Part shown: piece after piece, positions 11,615-26,522 of the stretch
Position numbering within the stretch: the stretch's first letter is position 1
Layout: each line of letters starts with the position of its first letter
NCBI RefSeq assembly: GCF_001761485.1
Contig: NC_090775.1
Location: forward strand, 1,674,001 to 1,738,000
From: Yarrowia lipolytica
Lineage: Eukaryota; Ascomycota; Dipodascomycetes; Dipodascales
DNA length: 64,000 nt
Direction: 5' to 3'
The notes under the pieces: model-generated
What the model saw: the letters and a program-made list of their open reading frames with translations, nothing else
Databases searched by the model: none
Told to the model about the DNA's origin: nothing
Program-made: the position numbers and the translations under genes

Positions 11615-13534
11615 ATGGTCAACCTCCTGGAAGTCTCCACCGGTCTTTTGGCCGCTGCTGGTCTGGTCAAGCGAGCCGACAACTCCTCGTCCACCTCCCA
11701 TCACATTGAGGTGCCCAACGTGGGCAACGCGGCGCTTCTCGAATGGGGCTTCAACGAGGCCCAGAAGATCTTCAACAACTCGCAGGCCTCCAACTGCACA
11801 AAGTGTCAGGAGGGCATCAATCTTGGCAAGTACATCCACCTGGCCGCCCCCGATGTCACCCCCGATCTGCTGGTCAAGCTGTGCTGGCACTACAATTGGC
11901 AAGACGATTGCGACTCGTGGCAGGGACGAGACATCACTAAGGGAAACAACGGCAAACATATCGCCAACGTCTTCACTCTGATGGACGCCTTTGGTCTGGA
12001 CGGCCAAGCTCTGTGCAATTGGCACGCCACCGACACCTGTGACCCCGTCCAGGTGCCCGAGCCTGATCTCTCGTCCTGGTGGCCCGAAAAGCCCAAAAAC
12101 CCCCCCAAGATCGAATCCTCGTACAACGAGACCTTCAACGTGCTGCACATTTCGGACTTTCATCTGGATCTGCGGTACGAGGAGGGCCTGGAGTCCAATT
12201 GCGACGACTACATGTGCTGCAACTCCGAATCGCACAACAAACGGGCCATTGCCGCCGGCCTCAACCATACCGTCCAGCCCGCCCAGAAACTGGGATCGTA
12301 CCATTGCGACGCTCCCGAATCCATGGTCGAAGACTCGCTCAAGACCGTGGGGGCCATGGCCGACGCACGTGACTTTGAATTCTCCATTTTCACCGGAGAT
12401 ATGGTGGCCCACGATCTCCAGGACTGGCTGTCTCTTTCTCACACCTACCAGTCTGAGGAGGAGGTCTACTATCTCATGAAGAAGTATCTCAAGGACATTC
12501 CCGTCTACCCCACTTTTGGCAACCACGACTCGTATCCCTATGCTCAGCTGGCCCAGAACTCGTCTGGTTTTGCCGGCGACTTTTCCTGGAACGCCGAGTT
12601 GTCTGCCAAAATGTGGAAGGACTTTGGCTGGATCAACGAGACCACCGAGGCCCAGGCAGAGCACACATACGGTTCGTTTGCCGTCACCACCAAGCGAGGT
12701 CTGCGGGTCATTTCCATCGACTCCAACTTCTGGTACGGCGCCAACTACTACAACTTCTGGAACATTTCCGAGCCGGATCTGTCCGGTACCTTCAAGTGGT
12801 TGGTGGGCGAGCTGCTGGAGTGCGAGCGTCAAGGCCAAAAGGCCTGGATTGTGGCCCATGTGCCCTCCCAGGAGATGGCGGCGGTGCCCTGGACCACGGA
12901 GGTGTTCCGACAGGTGATTCGACGGTTCTCCCCCCACGTGATTGCCGCCAACTTCTTTGGTCACACCCACGCCGATCAGTTCAACGTCTTCTACGAGGAG
13001 AACAACAAGTGGACTGAGGAGTCGGCCATTTCGGTGGGCTGGATCATCCAGTCGGTGACTCCCGTGGACTCCTTCAACCCGGCGTGGAGATATTACGAGG
13101 TGGACACCAAGACGTTCGAGATCATGAACTCCAAGAACTACTACTCGCCTCTGAATCAGACGTACGACTACGACATCAACAAGTCGCACAACGAGACCAT
13201 TGGCAACTTCTCCTACCCCGTTTTCGAGCCCCAGACCCCCAAGCAGTCGCTGGACTGGATCTGGGAATACTCTGCCCGAGATGCCTACGACCCCAACAAC
13301 ACATGGCCCGACACTGCTCCTCTGAACGCCACCTTTTGGCACCGAGCCGCCAAACTCATTGTGGAGAACCCCTCCTACCGACAGCTCTACTACGACCACT
13401 ACTACCGAAAGTCTCCCTACACTCCTCAGGGATGCACCGGCAAGTGTCTTCAGCAGACCTTTTGTTCATTTGTGGGTGGTTCTCAGGGAGAGCGAACCGA
13501 GTGTCTTAAGCTGAAGGAGCTGCCTACTTTGTAG
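11615..13534 (+). CDS. Acid sphingomyelinase-like phosphodiesterase, secreted
   Basis: This 639-aa protein begins with a short hydrophobic leader (LLEVSTGLLAAAGLV) ending in Lys-Arg, a Kex2/Xpr6-type processing site. A Cys-rich saposin-B-like segment covers about residues 44-135. The calcineurin-like metallophosphoesterase domain follows, with all five metal motifs in order: SDFHLD (about 177-182), GDMVAHD (about 261), GNHDSYP (about 303), AHVPSQE (about 415) and GHTHADQ (about 449). Many N-x-S/T sites support a glycosylated, extracytoplasmic enzyme. Members hydrolyse sphingomyelin-type phosphodiesters with two zinc ions. Fungi lack sphingomyelin as a major lipid, so the true substrate may be another phospho-sphingolipid or an external host lipid. 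No GPI tail is seen. Family assignment is firm; substrate is not. Confidence 0.9.
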   Translation: MVNLLEVSTGLLAAAGLVKRADNSSSTSHHIEVPNVGNAALLEWGFNEAQKIFNNSQASNCTKCQEGINLGKYIHLAAPDVTPDLLVKLCWHYNWQDDCDSWQGRDITKGNNGKHIANVFTLMDAFGLDGQALCNWHATDTCDPVQVPEPDLSSWWPEKPKNPPKIESSYNETFNVLHISDFHLDLRYEEGLESNCDDYMCCNSESHNKRAIAAGLNHTVQPAQKLGSYHCDAPESMVEDSLKTVGAMADARDFEFSIFTGDMVAHDLQDWLSLSHTYQSEEEVYYLMKKYLKDIPVYPTFGNHDSYPYAQLAQNSSGFAGDFSWNAELSAKMWKDFGWINETTEAQAEHTYGSFAVTTKRGLRVISIDSNFWYGANYYNFWNISEPDLSGTFKWLVGELLECERQGQKAWIVAHVPSQEMAAVPWTTEVFRQVIRRFSPHVIAANFFGHTHADQFNVFYEENNKWTEESAISVGWIIQSVTPVDSFNPAWRYYEVDTKTFEIMNSKNYYSPLNQTYDYDINKSHNETIGNFSYPVFEPQTPKQSLDWIWEYSARDAYDPNNTWPDTAPLNATFWHRAAKLIVENPSYRQLYYDHYYRKSPYTPQGCTGKCLQQTFCSFVGGSQGERTECLKLKELPTL

Positions 13535-14064
13535 GTGCTTTGCCATAGATTCCATAGAAAAAGATGTATTTTTAGACTGGTGGTAGAATGAAGGAGAGAA
13601 GTGCTCGTAGAGTCCGAAAGAGTGGAGTAAAAGGCCACCGGAAAGTCGATAAGAATTTAAAGAGAACAGATTTGACGAACCAGTTGCTTGTTCAGAAGAC
13701 ACAGTGGTGGTGGAACAATGGTAGGGTATCTCAAGGATCCCTGTCGTCACTGGTATCTCAAGAATATCTCTATGATATCACAACTCAAGACGAGATGACA
13801 CTTTCTTAGAGAATCAATCCAGTCGAGATTTGTTCGCCGTTAGTCGTTGGTGTTAATCGTGCAATCATTCAGTCGTTGACTTAGGTCATTCAATCGTTTA
13901 TTCATGGACATTGATCTCCAATCGTGCCATCGCCCAGTCGTCGCAATGTCCAGAACCGCGTCCAAGAACCCTCTAAAGGTAACATATCAAGTCCATAACA
14001 CCACTCAACGTATATAAAAGACTTCATCTGAACCACCAAGGTTCCGATGATGGAGACAGTTTGT

Positions 14065-14065
<1 letters not shown>

Positions 14066-14100
<35 letters not shown>
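14066..14100. repeat. Poly-T run, 35 nt
   Basis: An uninterrupted T35 on the plus strand (A35 on the minus strand), 50 nt before the CACGT array. No gene-like sequence precedes it on the minus strand, so a retroposed tail is not supported. Confidence 0.95.
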
Positions 14101-14102
<2 letters not shown>

Positions 14103-14154
14103 ATTGGAACTCTGTGAAAGAGTTCGAGAGAGTGATTGTTTCGGATACCGGGAC

Positions 14155-14250
14155 CACGTGAAGAGTTGACAAGCCTACTGTATCACGTGAAGAGTTCATT
14201 ATCCTATCAGCATCACGTAAAAAGCTGATCATCCTGGCTTTTTCACGTGA
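14155..14250. repeat. Degenerate 30-bp array phasing CACGT motifs
   Basis: CACGT occurs at 14155, 14184, 14214 and 14244, so spacing is 29, 30 and 30 nt. The first two copies share CACGTGAAGAGTT; all four keep only CACGT plus scattered matches. Copies two and four are full TCACGTGA palindromes. Confidence 0.8.
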
Positions 14251-15203
14251 CAGAATTGAATGATATCTCTGATGCGTGATATCTCTGGTGCAACAGCTCC
14301 TAGACACTCAATCAATGTCGATTGTTCAATTGAGTCTGCTTGGAACAGTTCGACGCCATATCCAACCAAGTGTAAGATCAATGGTGCAATCTCAACCGTC
14401 CAAGTCGTTCCTACTACGAGTGGCAGTACAGTATGTACGAGGTGTCCTGCTTGTAGTACAGTAGTGAAACTTGACAGCAACTGTTCTTCTGATGGTATCA
14501 ACTGTTACAGTCTGGATAAATCCTTGTATTCATCTCCCTATCCCTTCTCCATCAACTGACCCGACTCAATATCCGAGCAGCACACCTGGAGTGGGTGTTG
14601 GAAAGGGGGTCTCTAGAATCTGCAAATGTGATCAGATCAGCTTGAAAGTTGATATGGGGATTTTTTGCGCCTATTCTGTACAACTGAGAAAATTGAAATC
14701 ACGTGACTTGTCTCTAGCCCGAGTGGCGTGATGTTTCCGTAGAGGGCGTTGATGTGTACTTGTAGTTGGATTTTAGTTGGAGTTTAATTATCGCCAGTTC
14801 CAGGCAAAAAATCACCTTGAAACTTTTCAGAACGCTTTCAGCAGCCAAGAGAAGGCCCTCTGGAGGTCTATAGCAGGAGTCGGAATCCAAGCCGTAAACA
14901 CTTTTTTTTTCTTTCTCATTTTACCCCTGATCTTCCATACAGCTTAGTCGTCCAGAGCGAGCCTGGATTAGAGATCGAGAGAGATGATGGCATCCGAGCC
15001 AGAAGTGGGCTGTTTCTGCTGACGTCGATCACGTGTAGAAATAAGTAGGAATAAAAACCCACGAATAATCACCGTCGAACCGTGCATGTTCGGTTGTATG
15101 GCTGTAAGGGTCCAACTTTATCGGAGTTTGTGGGCAAGTTTGGAAATCCACCTTCCATTCAGTACTCGTACGTTCACACATCAGTCGATCATTCGAATTT
15201 AAC

Positions 15204-15288
15204 TTTTTATTTTTATTTTATTTTTATTTTTATTTTTATTTTTATTTTTTTTTTAATTTTTATTTTTATTTTTATTTTTATTTTTATT
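15204..15288. repeat. TTTTTA satellite
   Basis: Imperfect tandem TTTTTA units on the plus strand over about 85 nt; a low-complexity AT-rich tract without coding capacity. Confidence 0.85.
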
Positions 15289-15697
15289 CATTTTAAACGC
15301 CTCTTCTAGTCAAATCATTCAATTTATACGAATATTCGAATAGTGCATATCCGTTATATTTCAATGAGTTGCTCTGTTACAACCCTACCGGCAATCCCAC
15401 AATTATCGTACGACGACACCCAAGCTTAGTCAGCTTATCTACAAATCTCAGCAGCACACGGAGGTTCGATGTGTAATGGGAGTGAACAAGTGTTACAATA
15501 TATTATTAATGCCATGTGATAGTTGTAATTTGGTCAGGTGTAAACCTACCATGGTCACGTCGCCACACCACCGTCACATGACCGTCGATCGACCCCTCTG
15601 ACTAAGCCATTTGCAATGTCCAGTGTACTCGTAGCACGCAATTGACTAATAAACGAGATTGAATTATCTGAATCTGTGACCGACGGTCGGTAAACAA

Positions 15698-15773
15698 GTT
15701 AGTCAGCAGTATAGGGCTTCTCCGGCTATTGGCATCATATATTATAGCCGGAGATTCACAGTTGCTGACTAAC
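15698..15773. repeat. Nested perfect inverted repeat (two-stem hairpin)
   Basis: Outer arms GTTAGTCAGCA (15698-15708) and TGCTGACTAAC (15763-15773) are perfect complements, as are inner arms TCTCCGGCTAT (15719-15729) and ATAGCCGGAGA (15744-15754). Internal loops are 10 and 8 nt and the end loop is 14 nt. A third copy of TGCTGACTAAC is at 15787-15797. TTAGTCAGC is a Yap1-type response element, so this may be a regulatory cluster, a structured RNA or the relic of a small inverted-repeat element. Confidence 0.8.
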
Positions 15774-16610
15774 CAGAAATACAACATGCTGACTAACCGT
15801 CGTCTCGTATTCTCCCGATTTATTCCGAAGTCGGAAAATCTCGCGACGCAGGGAAATTGAGTTTGATAGATGATCCGGTCTGATTTTCCGAAAGAAAGGC
15901 CAAAACTGCAGGATCCGCCCCCAATGGGCTCCAAGGGACCCACTGGACATCTCCCGAGCATAACCAGTCCAGTGTTTGGCCCGCTACGACGGGTCTGGCC
16001 GGTTACATGTGGAAATGTATTTCCAAAAATCCCAAACTCAGATTTCTTACATTCAGTTACATATGGTATCTGCAGGATAAGGTTGGCGTGCAGGGTGCAT
16101 GTAGCGTGCATATGCAGATTAGAGGTAACATTCAATTAGAGGGACAGTGGACTCGACTCAGTGACGGTGTTAGATTGTACTCAGTGACGAGAAATGCAGG
16201 GCGTTTTTGTGTCGCGTGCATTGGAGCGGTTTCAAGACGCCTATAGGATGCATTAAATCGCAGATATTAGCCTAGATTCTGACTCAGTGACTTATCGTGC
16301 GTTTGTGACGTGCTCCAACAAGGGGCCGTTATTCGCCGTGCTGGTGGTGTTGGGTTTTTCCTTCCAGATTGACGTTGAATTTTTTAATATTTAAAAGTAT
16401 TTTTAGGCTCCAGACGTGTTTTTCCGGTTGGGAGGAGGGGAAGATTTAGAGCGGGAGGAGATTCCGTGGTGATTAGAATGTAGAAGGGGAGATTTTGAGG
16501 CGGATTTTATGCTATATTTTTGTAGCGGTTCTTTATGTCACTTTTTTGAGGTTTTTGATTCTATTTTTTGGTAGTTTTCTAACACTATTGTTTGGTGATT
16601 GTTTGGGCTA

Positions 16611-16648
16611 ATTTTTTGTAATTTTTTGTAATTTTTTGTAATTTTTTA
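16611..16648. repeat. 10-bp ATTTTTTGTA tandem repeat
   Basis: Three exact copies of ATTTTTTGTA and a partial fourth, in AT-rich DNA. Confidence 0.85.
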
Positions 16649-17322
16649 TTTTTATTTTTGGCTAATTATTCCAAGAGGGGTTCCAACTGTTATATCCGTT
16701 CAGATATCTCCATGTGTTCAACATACTCACCAAGTCCTCTCCATACGCGCATCTGACCTCACAGGCGCTATCCAAGGGGTGGAAGGGGTTTTTTCCTTCT
16801 TGTTTTAATTTTTATTTAATTTTTATTTAATTTCCAATTTTTTTTCCTTCTCGTTTTCATTTTTCTGACCCCCAAGTTAATGACGGACTTAATTTTATCT
16901 GGCCACATGAAGCAAATGTTGGGTTGGGAGAGGGCCAGTGCCACACGACCAGATGATGGGGCCGTGGAGGACATAAAAACGGGATTTCGACGCTGAAATG
17001 GGTGTCAAACAATTTAAAACGGCCCCAACAGCTCCAAATACCACATTTCTCGTCGTATATCCCTCTCTCTATACATTTTATATCTACTTTGTACGTACCA
17101 AGTCAGTTCAAAAGCAGCTGGCATAGAGTTACCTTTTGCACTTTTTGCACTTTATGGCGGTGTCAATTTAACCTTGGGTTAAACTTCCGCTGGCTGGCCC
17201 GCGCTTATATTTTCTAGTCCACGTACATATAATCAATTGGAGGCTCACCACCCTGTCTTTTATATACAACTTGTTTGCCACCTTGCTACCACGCCATACT
17301 AACAACTGCATTGAGTGACACT

Positions 17323-17363
17323 GACGGACAAACATCGACGGACGAACATAGACGGACGACATC
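17323..17363. repeat. 14-bp GACGGACRAACAT repeat, 3 copies
   Basis: Three near-identical units lie about 230 nt upstream of the PTC7-like start codon, probably in its promoter or leader. Confidence 0.75.
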
Positions 17364-17587
17364 TTAACTCATCTCGACTCACCACTACAAGACAAACACA
17401 AGTCACACTGTGTATCAACCAACTCACACCAACACCAACACACAAACAACCGTTTCCACACAGCTCAACCACGCCGCTCAACCGCCGACTCCCCTCCTCA
17501 ACAACAACATCGAGGAGTCATAGATACAGACGCTGTCATAGTACTTAAACAACACTTCCCCTTCACCCATACACCCTCACTCCCCAC

Positions 17588-18784
17588 ATGCTACGCTCTT
17601 GTACGCGAACCACCGGCTCTACCCTCTCAACCCTGTCCCCCCTCACAACCGCCTCCAACGCCAGATTCTTCTCGCTGCTCCTGGACCAGGACAATGTCTC
17701 CAAGCTGCTGCGCTCATTCTGGGGCCAGCCCAAGTCCAAGCCCGTGGCCACGCGAAACCCCATCCGGCTCTCCGACAAGCTGAAGGAAATGCACTCCCTC
17801 AAGTCCATCTCGCCCTCCTACACCTCCATGCCCATGTCGTCGCAGATCCCGCACTTCCACCCCACCCCGGCGCCCATCCGCCGAGACGCGCTGTTTGTGC
17901 AGACCGCCGCCGCTCAGGCCGCCCACTACAGGTACAAAAACGTGCCCGAAGAGGTCATCCGAGAAGCATGCCCCCGATCGCTGGTGCGAGGGATCGGAGA
18001 GACCGAGTGGATGCCCTCGGTAGAGACAGAGCTGCTAAGAAACGGAGAAGACGTAGCGCTCATCTCCAAGGACTTCATCGGGCTGGCCGACGGCGTCTCT
18101 GGCTGGAACGACAAGGAGGCCGGCCACGCAGGCCTATGGGCCCAGCTGATGCTGCTGCGAACATTGTCCATGCTCGAGGTCGAGCTGCTGCATCCCGAGA
18201 ACCAGCAAGCCGTGGACCAGACCGAACAGGTCTCCGAGTACCTCATTTCCGCCCTGGACGATGCCTTTGAATACGCCACCAAGACCATGCATGAGCTCAA
18301 GTTCGAGGGCTCCTCCACCGTTCTCATCTCGTGCCTGGCCGGCAACAACCTCATTGTGGCCAGCATCGGCGACTCCAAGATGTGGGTCTACCGGGACGGC
18401 GAGGCCATCTTCACCAACAAGACCAATTCTCGAAAGATGCTGGGCACCCGATCTCCCGGGTTCCCTTCCACCAACCGGGACTTGATTTCCGTGGTGCCGG
18501 TCCAGCCTGGCGACATCATTGTCCAGTGCTCCGACGGTCTTTCCGACAACCTGTGGCCCGAGGAGATCCAAAAGACTCTGTACGATGCCATGGCCGAGGG
18601 TAAGATGAACGAGCGGGGTCCTCTGCAGACCGCCGCGGATGCTCTGCTTGCTCGGGCTCTGGACGTGGCCAACGACAATTTTGCCATCTGTCCCTACATG
18701 GAGTCTCAGAAGAACGACTTTGCCATGGGCGGCAAGAACGACGACACCACCATTTGTGTTTCCCAGGTTCACCAGAACTCATAG
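17588..18784 (+). CDS. PTC7: PTC7-like PP2C protein phosphatase, probably mitochondrial
   Basis: This 398-aa protein opens with an Arg/Ser/Thr-rich, acid-free stretch (MLRSCTRTTGSTLS) typical of a mitochondrial presequence. The PP2C core shows FIGLADGVSGW (Asp168), SCLAGNNLIVASIGDSKMWV, GDIIVQCSDGLSDNLW, NDNFAICPY and GGKNDDTTICV, which supply the metal-binding acids and the GDS motif in the family order. Ptc7 enzymes are Mg/Mn-dependent Ser/Thr phosphatases; in S. cerevisiae Ptc7 dephosphorylates Coq7 and promotes coenzyme Q synthesis, and this role is inferred here by homology. The S. cerevisiae gene has an intron that yields a membrane-bound isoform; no intron is evident here. The gene converges on ARO1 across 1.6 kb. 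Confidence 0.9.
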   Translation: MLRSCTRTTGSTLSTLSPLTTASNARFFSLLLDQDNVSKLLRSFWGQPKSKPVATRNPIRLSDKLKEMHSLKSISPSYTSMPMSSQIPHFHPTPAPIRRDALFVQTAAAQAAHYRYKNVPEEVIREACPRSLVRGIGETEWMPSVETELLRNGEDVALISKDFIGLADGVSGWNDKEAGHAGLWAQLMLLRTLSMLEVELLHPENQQAVDQTEQVSEYLISALDDAFEYATKTMHELKFEGSSTVLISCLAGNNLIVASIGDSKMWVYRDGEAIFTNKTNSRKMLGTRSPGFPSTNRDLISVVPVQPGDIIVQCSDGLSDNLWPEEIQKTLYDAMAEGKMNERGPLQTAADALLARALDVANDNFAICPYMESQKNDFAMGGKNDDTTICVSQVHQNS

Positions 18785-18980
18785 AGGGATTCACCAGCAT
18801 ATACATATTTATTTAGCATTTACATTAATTGAGAATCAGAGGTTGTATAATACTGTACTAGTCGATCGCAAATGGTGCCATATTAGGTTGGAACCTGGTT
18901 CGTATTTATTACTAAGCACATAGGGAGCCGGTGGAGGGTTCAGGAGACATTTGTTGGATCATGTCCGGGTCAGATATCGT

Positions 18981-19030
18981 ATGTGATTGTACGTGATTGT
19001 ACGTGATTGTACGTGATTGTATGCGATTAT
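18981..19030. repeat. 10-bp ACGTGATTGT tandem repeat, 5 copies
   Basis: Three exact ACGTGATTGT units flanked by one variant on each side (ATGTGATTGT and ATGCGATTAT). Confidence 0.85.
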
Positions 19031-19424
19031 ACTGCATTCTTAGTATGACTCAGTCAATGCCTCTGTATTTTCCCCTCTTTTTTGTCCCTTTTTTTTGAGA
19101 TCATCTGTTCCCCCGTTTAGTGAGGGGAACCCAAAGTGGGGGTCAACGGAGATTGCGGAAATACTCTTTGGAGGGGTGTTGGAGCAAGGATTGAGCAGGA
19201 AGCATTTGGAGGCGCAGTAGCGAAGCGGAGATAAGACCGGTTGCGGCGGGGATGGGGATTCTTTGTGTTCTTCTTGGGGGTGCCGGTTGAGGGTCTCTTT
19301 TTTTGTTTTTTGTTGAGGTTGGGTCTGCGGTCTTATCGTGCCTCATCCATGTGGGTCCAGTAGATAGTCCTAAAGAGGTAGTGTTTGGCGTGAGGGGGTG
19401 TGACTGACTGTGGCGATTGGAGGG

Positions 19425-19552
19425 GTGATTGATGGAGGAGTGATTGATGGAGGAAGTGATTGATGGAGGGAGTGATTGATGGAGGAGTGATTGATGGAGG
19501 AGTGATTGATGGGGGAGTGATTGATGGAGGAGTGATTGATGGAGGAGTGACC
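19425..19552. repeat. 15-bp GTGATTGATGGAGGA minisatellite, 8 copies
   Basis: Eight TGATTGATGG cores occur at 14-16 nt spacing, followed by two GTGACCAAATGGTG units of a second type. Unit length varies by insertions of one G or A, which opens the minus strand as a false Ile-Thr-Pro-Pro-Ser repeat. Confidence 0.85.
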
Positions 19553-19867
19553 AAATGGTGGAGTGACCAAATGGTGTAGTGGGGCAGGAGGCGGTCGAGG
19601 ACAGGAGTGGTTGAAGATGCCCCTGACGTACTCATGTTCAACAGTGGAATGCAATAGCCGCCTGCTTTGCCGCCAGTCCAAACGGGCTATTCTACTCGCG
19701 GCATTATCCGGTGGTTCTAGCAGGTACCAGTGCTCGTGATAACACCTTAGAACCGCGTTTAGCGTGTCGTATTACATTATCGAACATGTCGTTGGTGGGC
19801 GGAAATAGCGCGACGAGTTAACAAAAAGGTGGTGATAACGGCTAGGAAAGGTTTAACTAAAATACGA

Positions 19868-19928
19868 TAAAAAAAAAACAATGCAGAAAAAAAAAAAAAA
19901 ACCAACAAAAAAAACAAAAAAACAACAA
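19868..19928. repeat. A-rich tract
   Basis: Runs of 8-15 A separated by single C or CC dinucleotides. No coding signal. Confidence 0.8.
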
Positions 19929-20349
19929 TCAAGCATCTGTTTTATGTAGAAAAAAATTACATCTACAAGTATTTTACTCGTACAAGTACTTGTGTCACTC
20001 AATCAACATTTTGAAGATAGTGACGAACATACAAGCAGCAGTTTTCACCTCTTCAAATGCCCGATAATTGCTCTCTGTGTGTACCAGAACATTTACATAA
20101 GTACAGTACATACTGTACTACTACTGTACAAGGAAAAACCAGTCCATCACCAAATCCCCTTTAAAACAACATACATAAGGGTTTTTTTGGTATCGCACAT
20201 GGCAGCTGGTTAGTTCGTTCCTTGTTCACTCTTTGCTTGCGGAAAAACCCCTGGCACAAGTCTTAGACCAACGCCAAGTACAGTACATACAGTACATACA
20301 CGTTCAGTCAATACACATTTTAGTTTATACAATCATTTTGATGTCTCGG

Positions 20350-25338
<4,989 letters not shown>

Positions 25339-25359
25339 TTAGACTGGAGAAAGGTTACA

Positions 25360-25366
25360 TGACTCA
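25360..25366. promoter_or_regulatory. Gcn4-type site TGACTCA upstream of ARO1
   Basis: A perfect TGACTCA lies 97 nt upstream of the ARO1 start codon. Gcn4/CpcA binds this sequence, and aromatic biosynthesis genes are classical targets; binding here is inferred. Confidence 0.6.
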
Positions 25367-25682
25367 CCGTACAACCTGTGCCAAGGGCGGGCCAAAAGAG
25401 GATGTTCCGGGCTAGATATCGACATCGACACTGCTTCGGGTGATTGATAGCCCATTTTGAAGCAGATTGAGCTTTGAAAAATGGCAAAAAGACCCATTTT
25501 CGCCCAACTGACTACGACTACTGCTAGACCCGGACCGTTGGGCTAAGTCGTCTTCAATCGTCATTTTAGAAGTTCTAGTTGATGACTGCTCACTGATTGG
25601 CACAGATTTCAAAAGCACCAATAGTATTACATACTACAAATAGCACTTTTTGAGAGGCGGCTTTCGGATGGATATGGTCACG

Positions 25683-25689
25683 TGACTCA
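25683..25689. promoter_or_regulatory. Second TGACTCA fused to TCACGTGA
   Basis: TCACGTGACTCA combines an E-box palindrome and a Gcn4-type site sharing four bases, about 420 nt upstream of ARO1. Mutually exclusive or cooperative binding is possible. Confidence 0.5.
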
Positions 25690-26522
25690 CATAACCTGTC
25701 CAATCACGTAATCACTCTACACGTCGACATGAGTACATATACTCGTATGCAAGAAGGTACATACTATGTTGCCAATGTTGGGTCTGCTGGGAGGTTAACC
25801 GTTCGGGTATAAGTAAATGTCAAGTAATAGGAGGAAGACACTTTGAGGAAAAGTGGATATAACTTGAAATAGTGATGAAAAGGAGTATGTTTTCCTCACA
25901 TAATAATACTCTTCAAGGCTGCAGCTATCAAATGATGCAACTATAATAATTGTAGCATGTCGGGATCATGGAAAATGCACCCCTAGCACACATTTTGGTT
26001 CAACTAAATCTCAACTAATTACCATTATTTGGAACATGGATCATTCATAAACCAGAATCCGTATAAATACGAATATATTGGTATGAAAACAATCCCAGAC
26101 GTGACATTGATTGACCAGCAGACACTAAATACCTATTAATATTTCAGATCTGAACTTCTGACGACTTCAAGTTCTCCTTCAAGTTCAGCCGCAATGTAGG
26201 CATACAGCTGAAATTTGACGTCTAAATATGGCGCCATTCTCCAAACTACACACCCAAGTAAAAAGCATAAGTTAGATGAAACATTAGTTAGCTTTTTGGT
26301 CACTTGAGAGTCGCTCCAAAATGGTCAACGCTCCTTTTCTCCGATCCAAATTTACCCCATTTAATGCAATAAAGTCCCGACCCGCGGCCTCGTTGCATCT
26401 ATGGCGATTTTCTCCCCATCCCCCGGCCCCACTCCCTCGCTTAGTCAGCATGCACATTCATGCAGACTTCAAATATTTTTGAAACTCTGTGTGCGAACTA
26501 TTCACATCATCCTAACTACACT

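Larger units (their letters stand above)
13535..17587. other. Gene-free interval, 4.05 kb
   Basis: The longest gene-free stretch of the window. It holds a T35 run, a 30-bp CACGT array, a TTTTTA satellite, a nested inverted repeat at 15698-15773, and three CTCAGTGAC words around 16156-16290. A 177-aa minus-strand frame (15602-16135) spans the inverted repeat but has no domain and is not accepted as a gene. Confidence 0.55.
18785..20349. other. Convergent intergenic region between PTC7 and ARO1
   Basis: No supported gene. It holds a 10-bp and a 15-bp tandem array, an A-rich tract near 19868-19925, and a dense patch of TACAAGTA / AGTACAGTACATACTGTACT palindromic words at 19960-20130 and 20276-20305. 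Confidence 0.6.

Noticed and set aside
11609-13399. 596-aa minus-strand frame across the sphingomyelinase gene
   Set aside because: Shadow frame; Val/Gly/Leu/Arg-rich with no motif.
14066-14100. T35 as the tail of a retroposed copy
   Set aside because: No gene-like or polyadenylation-like sequence precedes it on the minus strand.
15602-16135. 177-aa minus-strand frame over the inverted repeat
   Set aside because: A stop directly precedes the ATG, there is no domain or codon bias, and the inverted repeat lies inside it.
16721-16744. Minus-strand 14-nt ATG exon followed by GTGAGTATG
   Set aside because: It resembles the 14-nt exon at 52598, but the only CTAAC-AG acceptor found (near 16170) leads to a stop after 12 codons.
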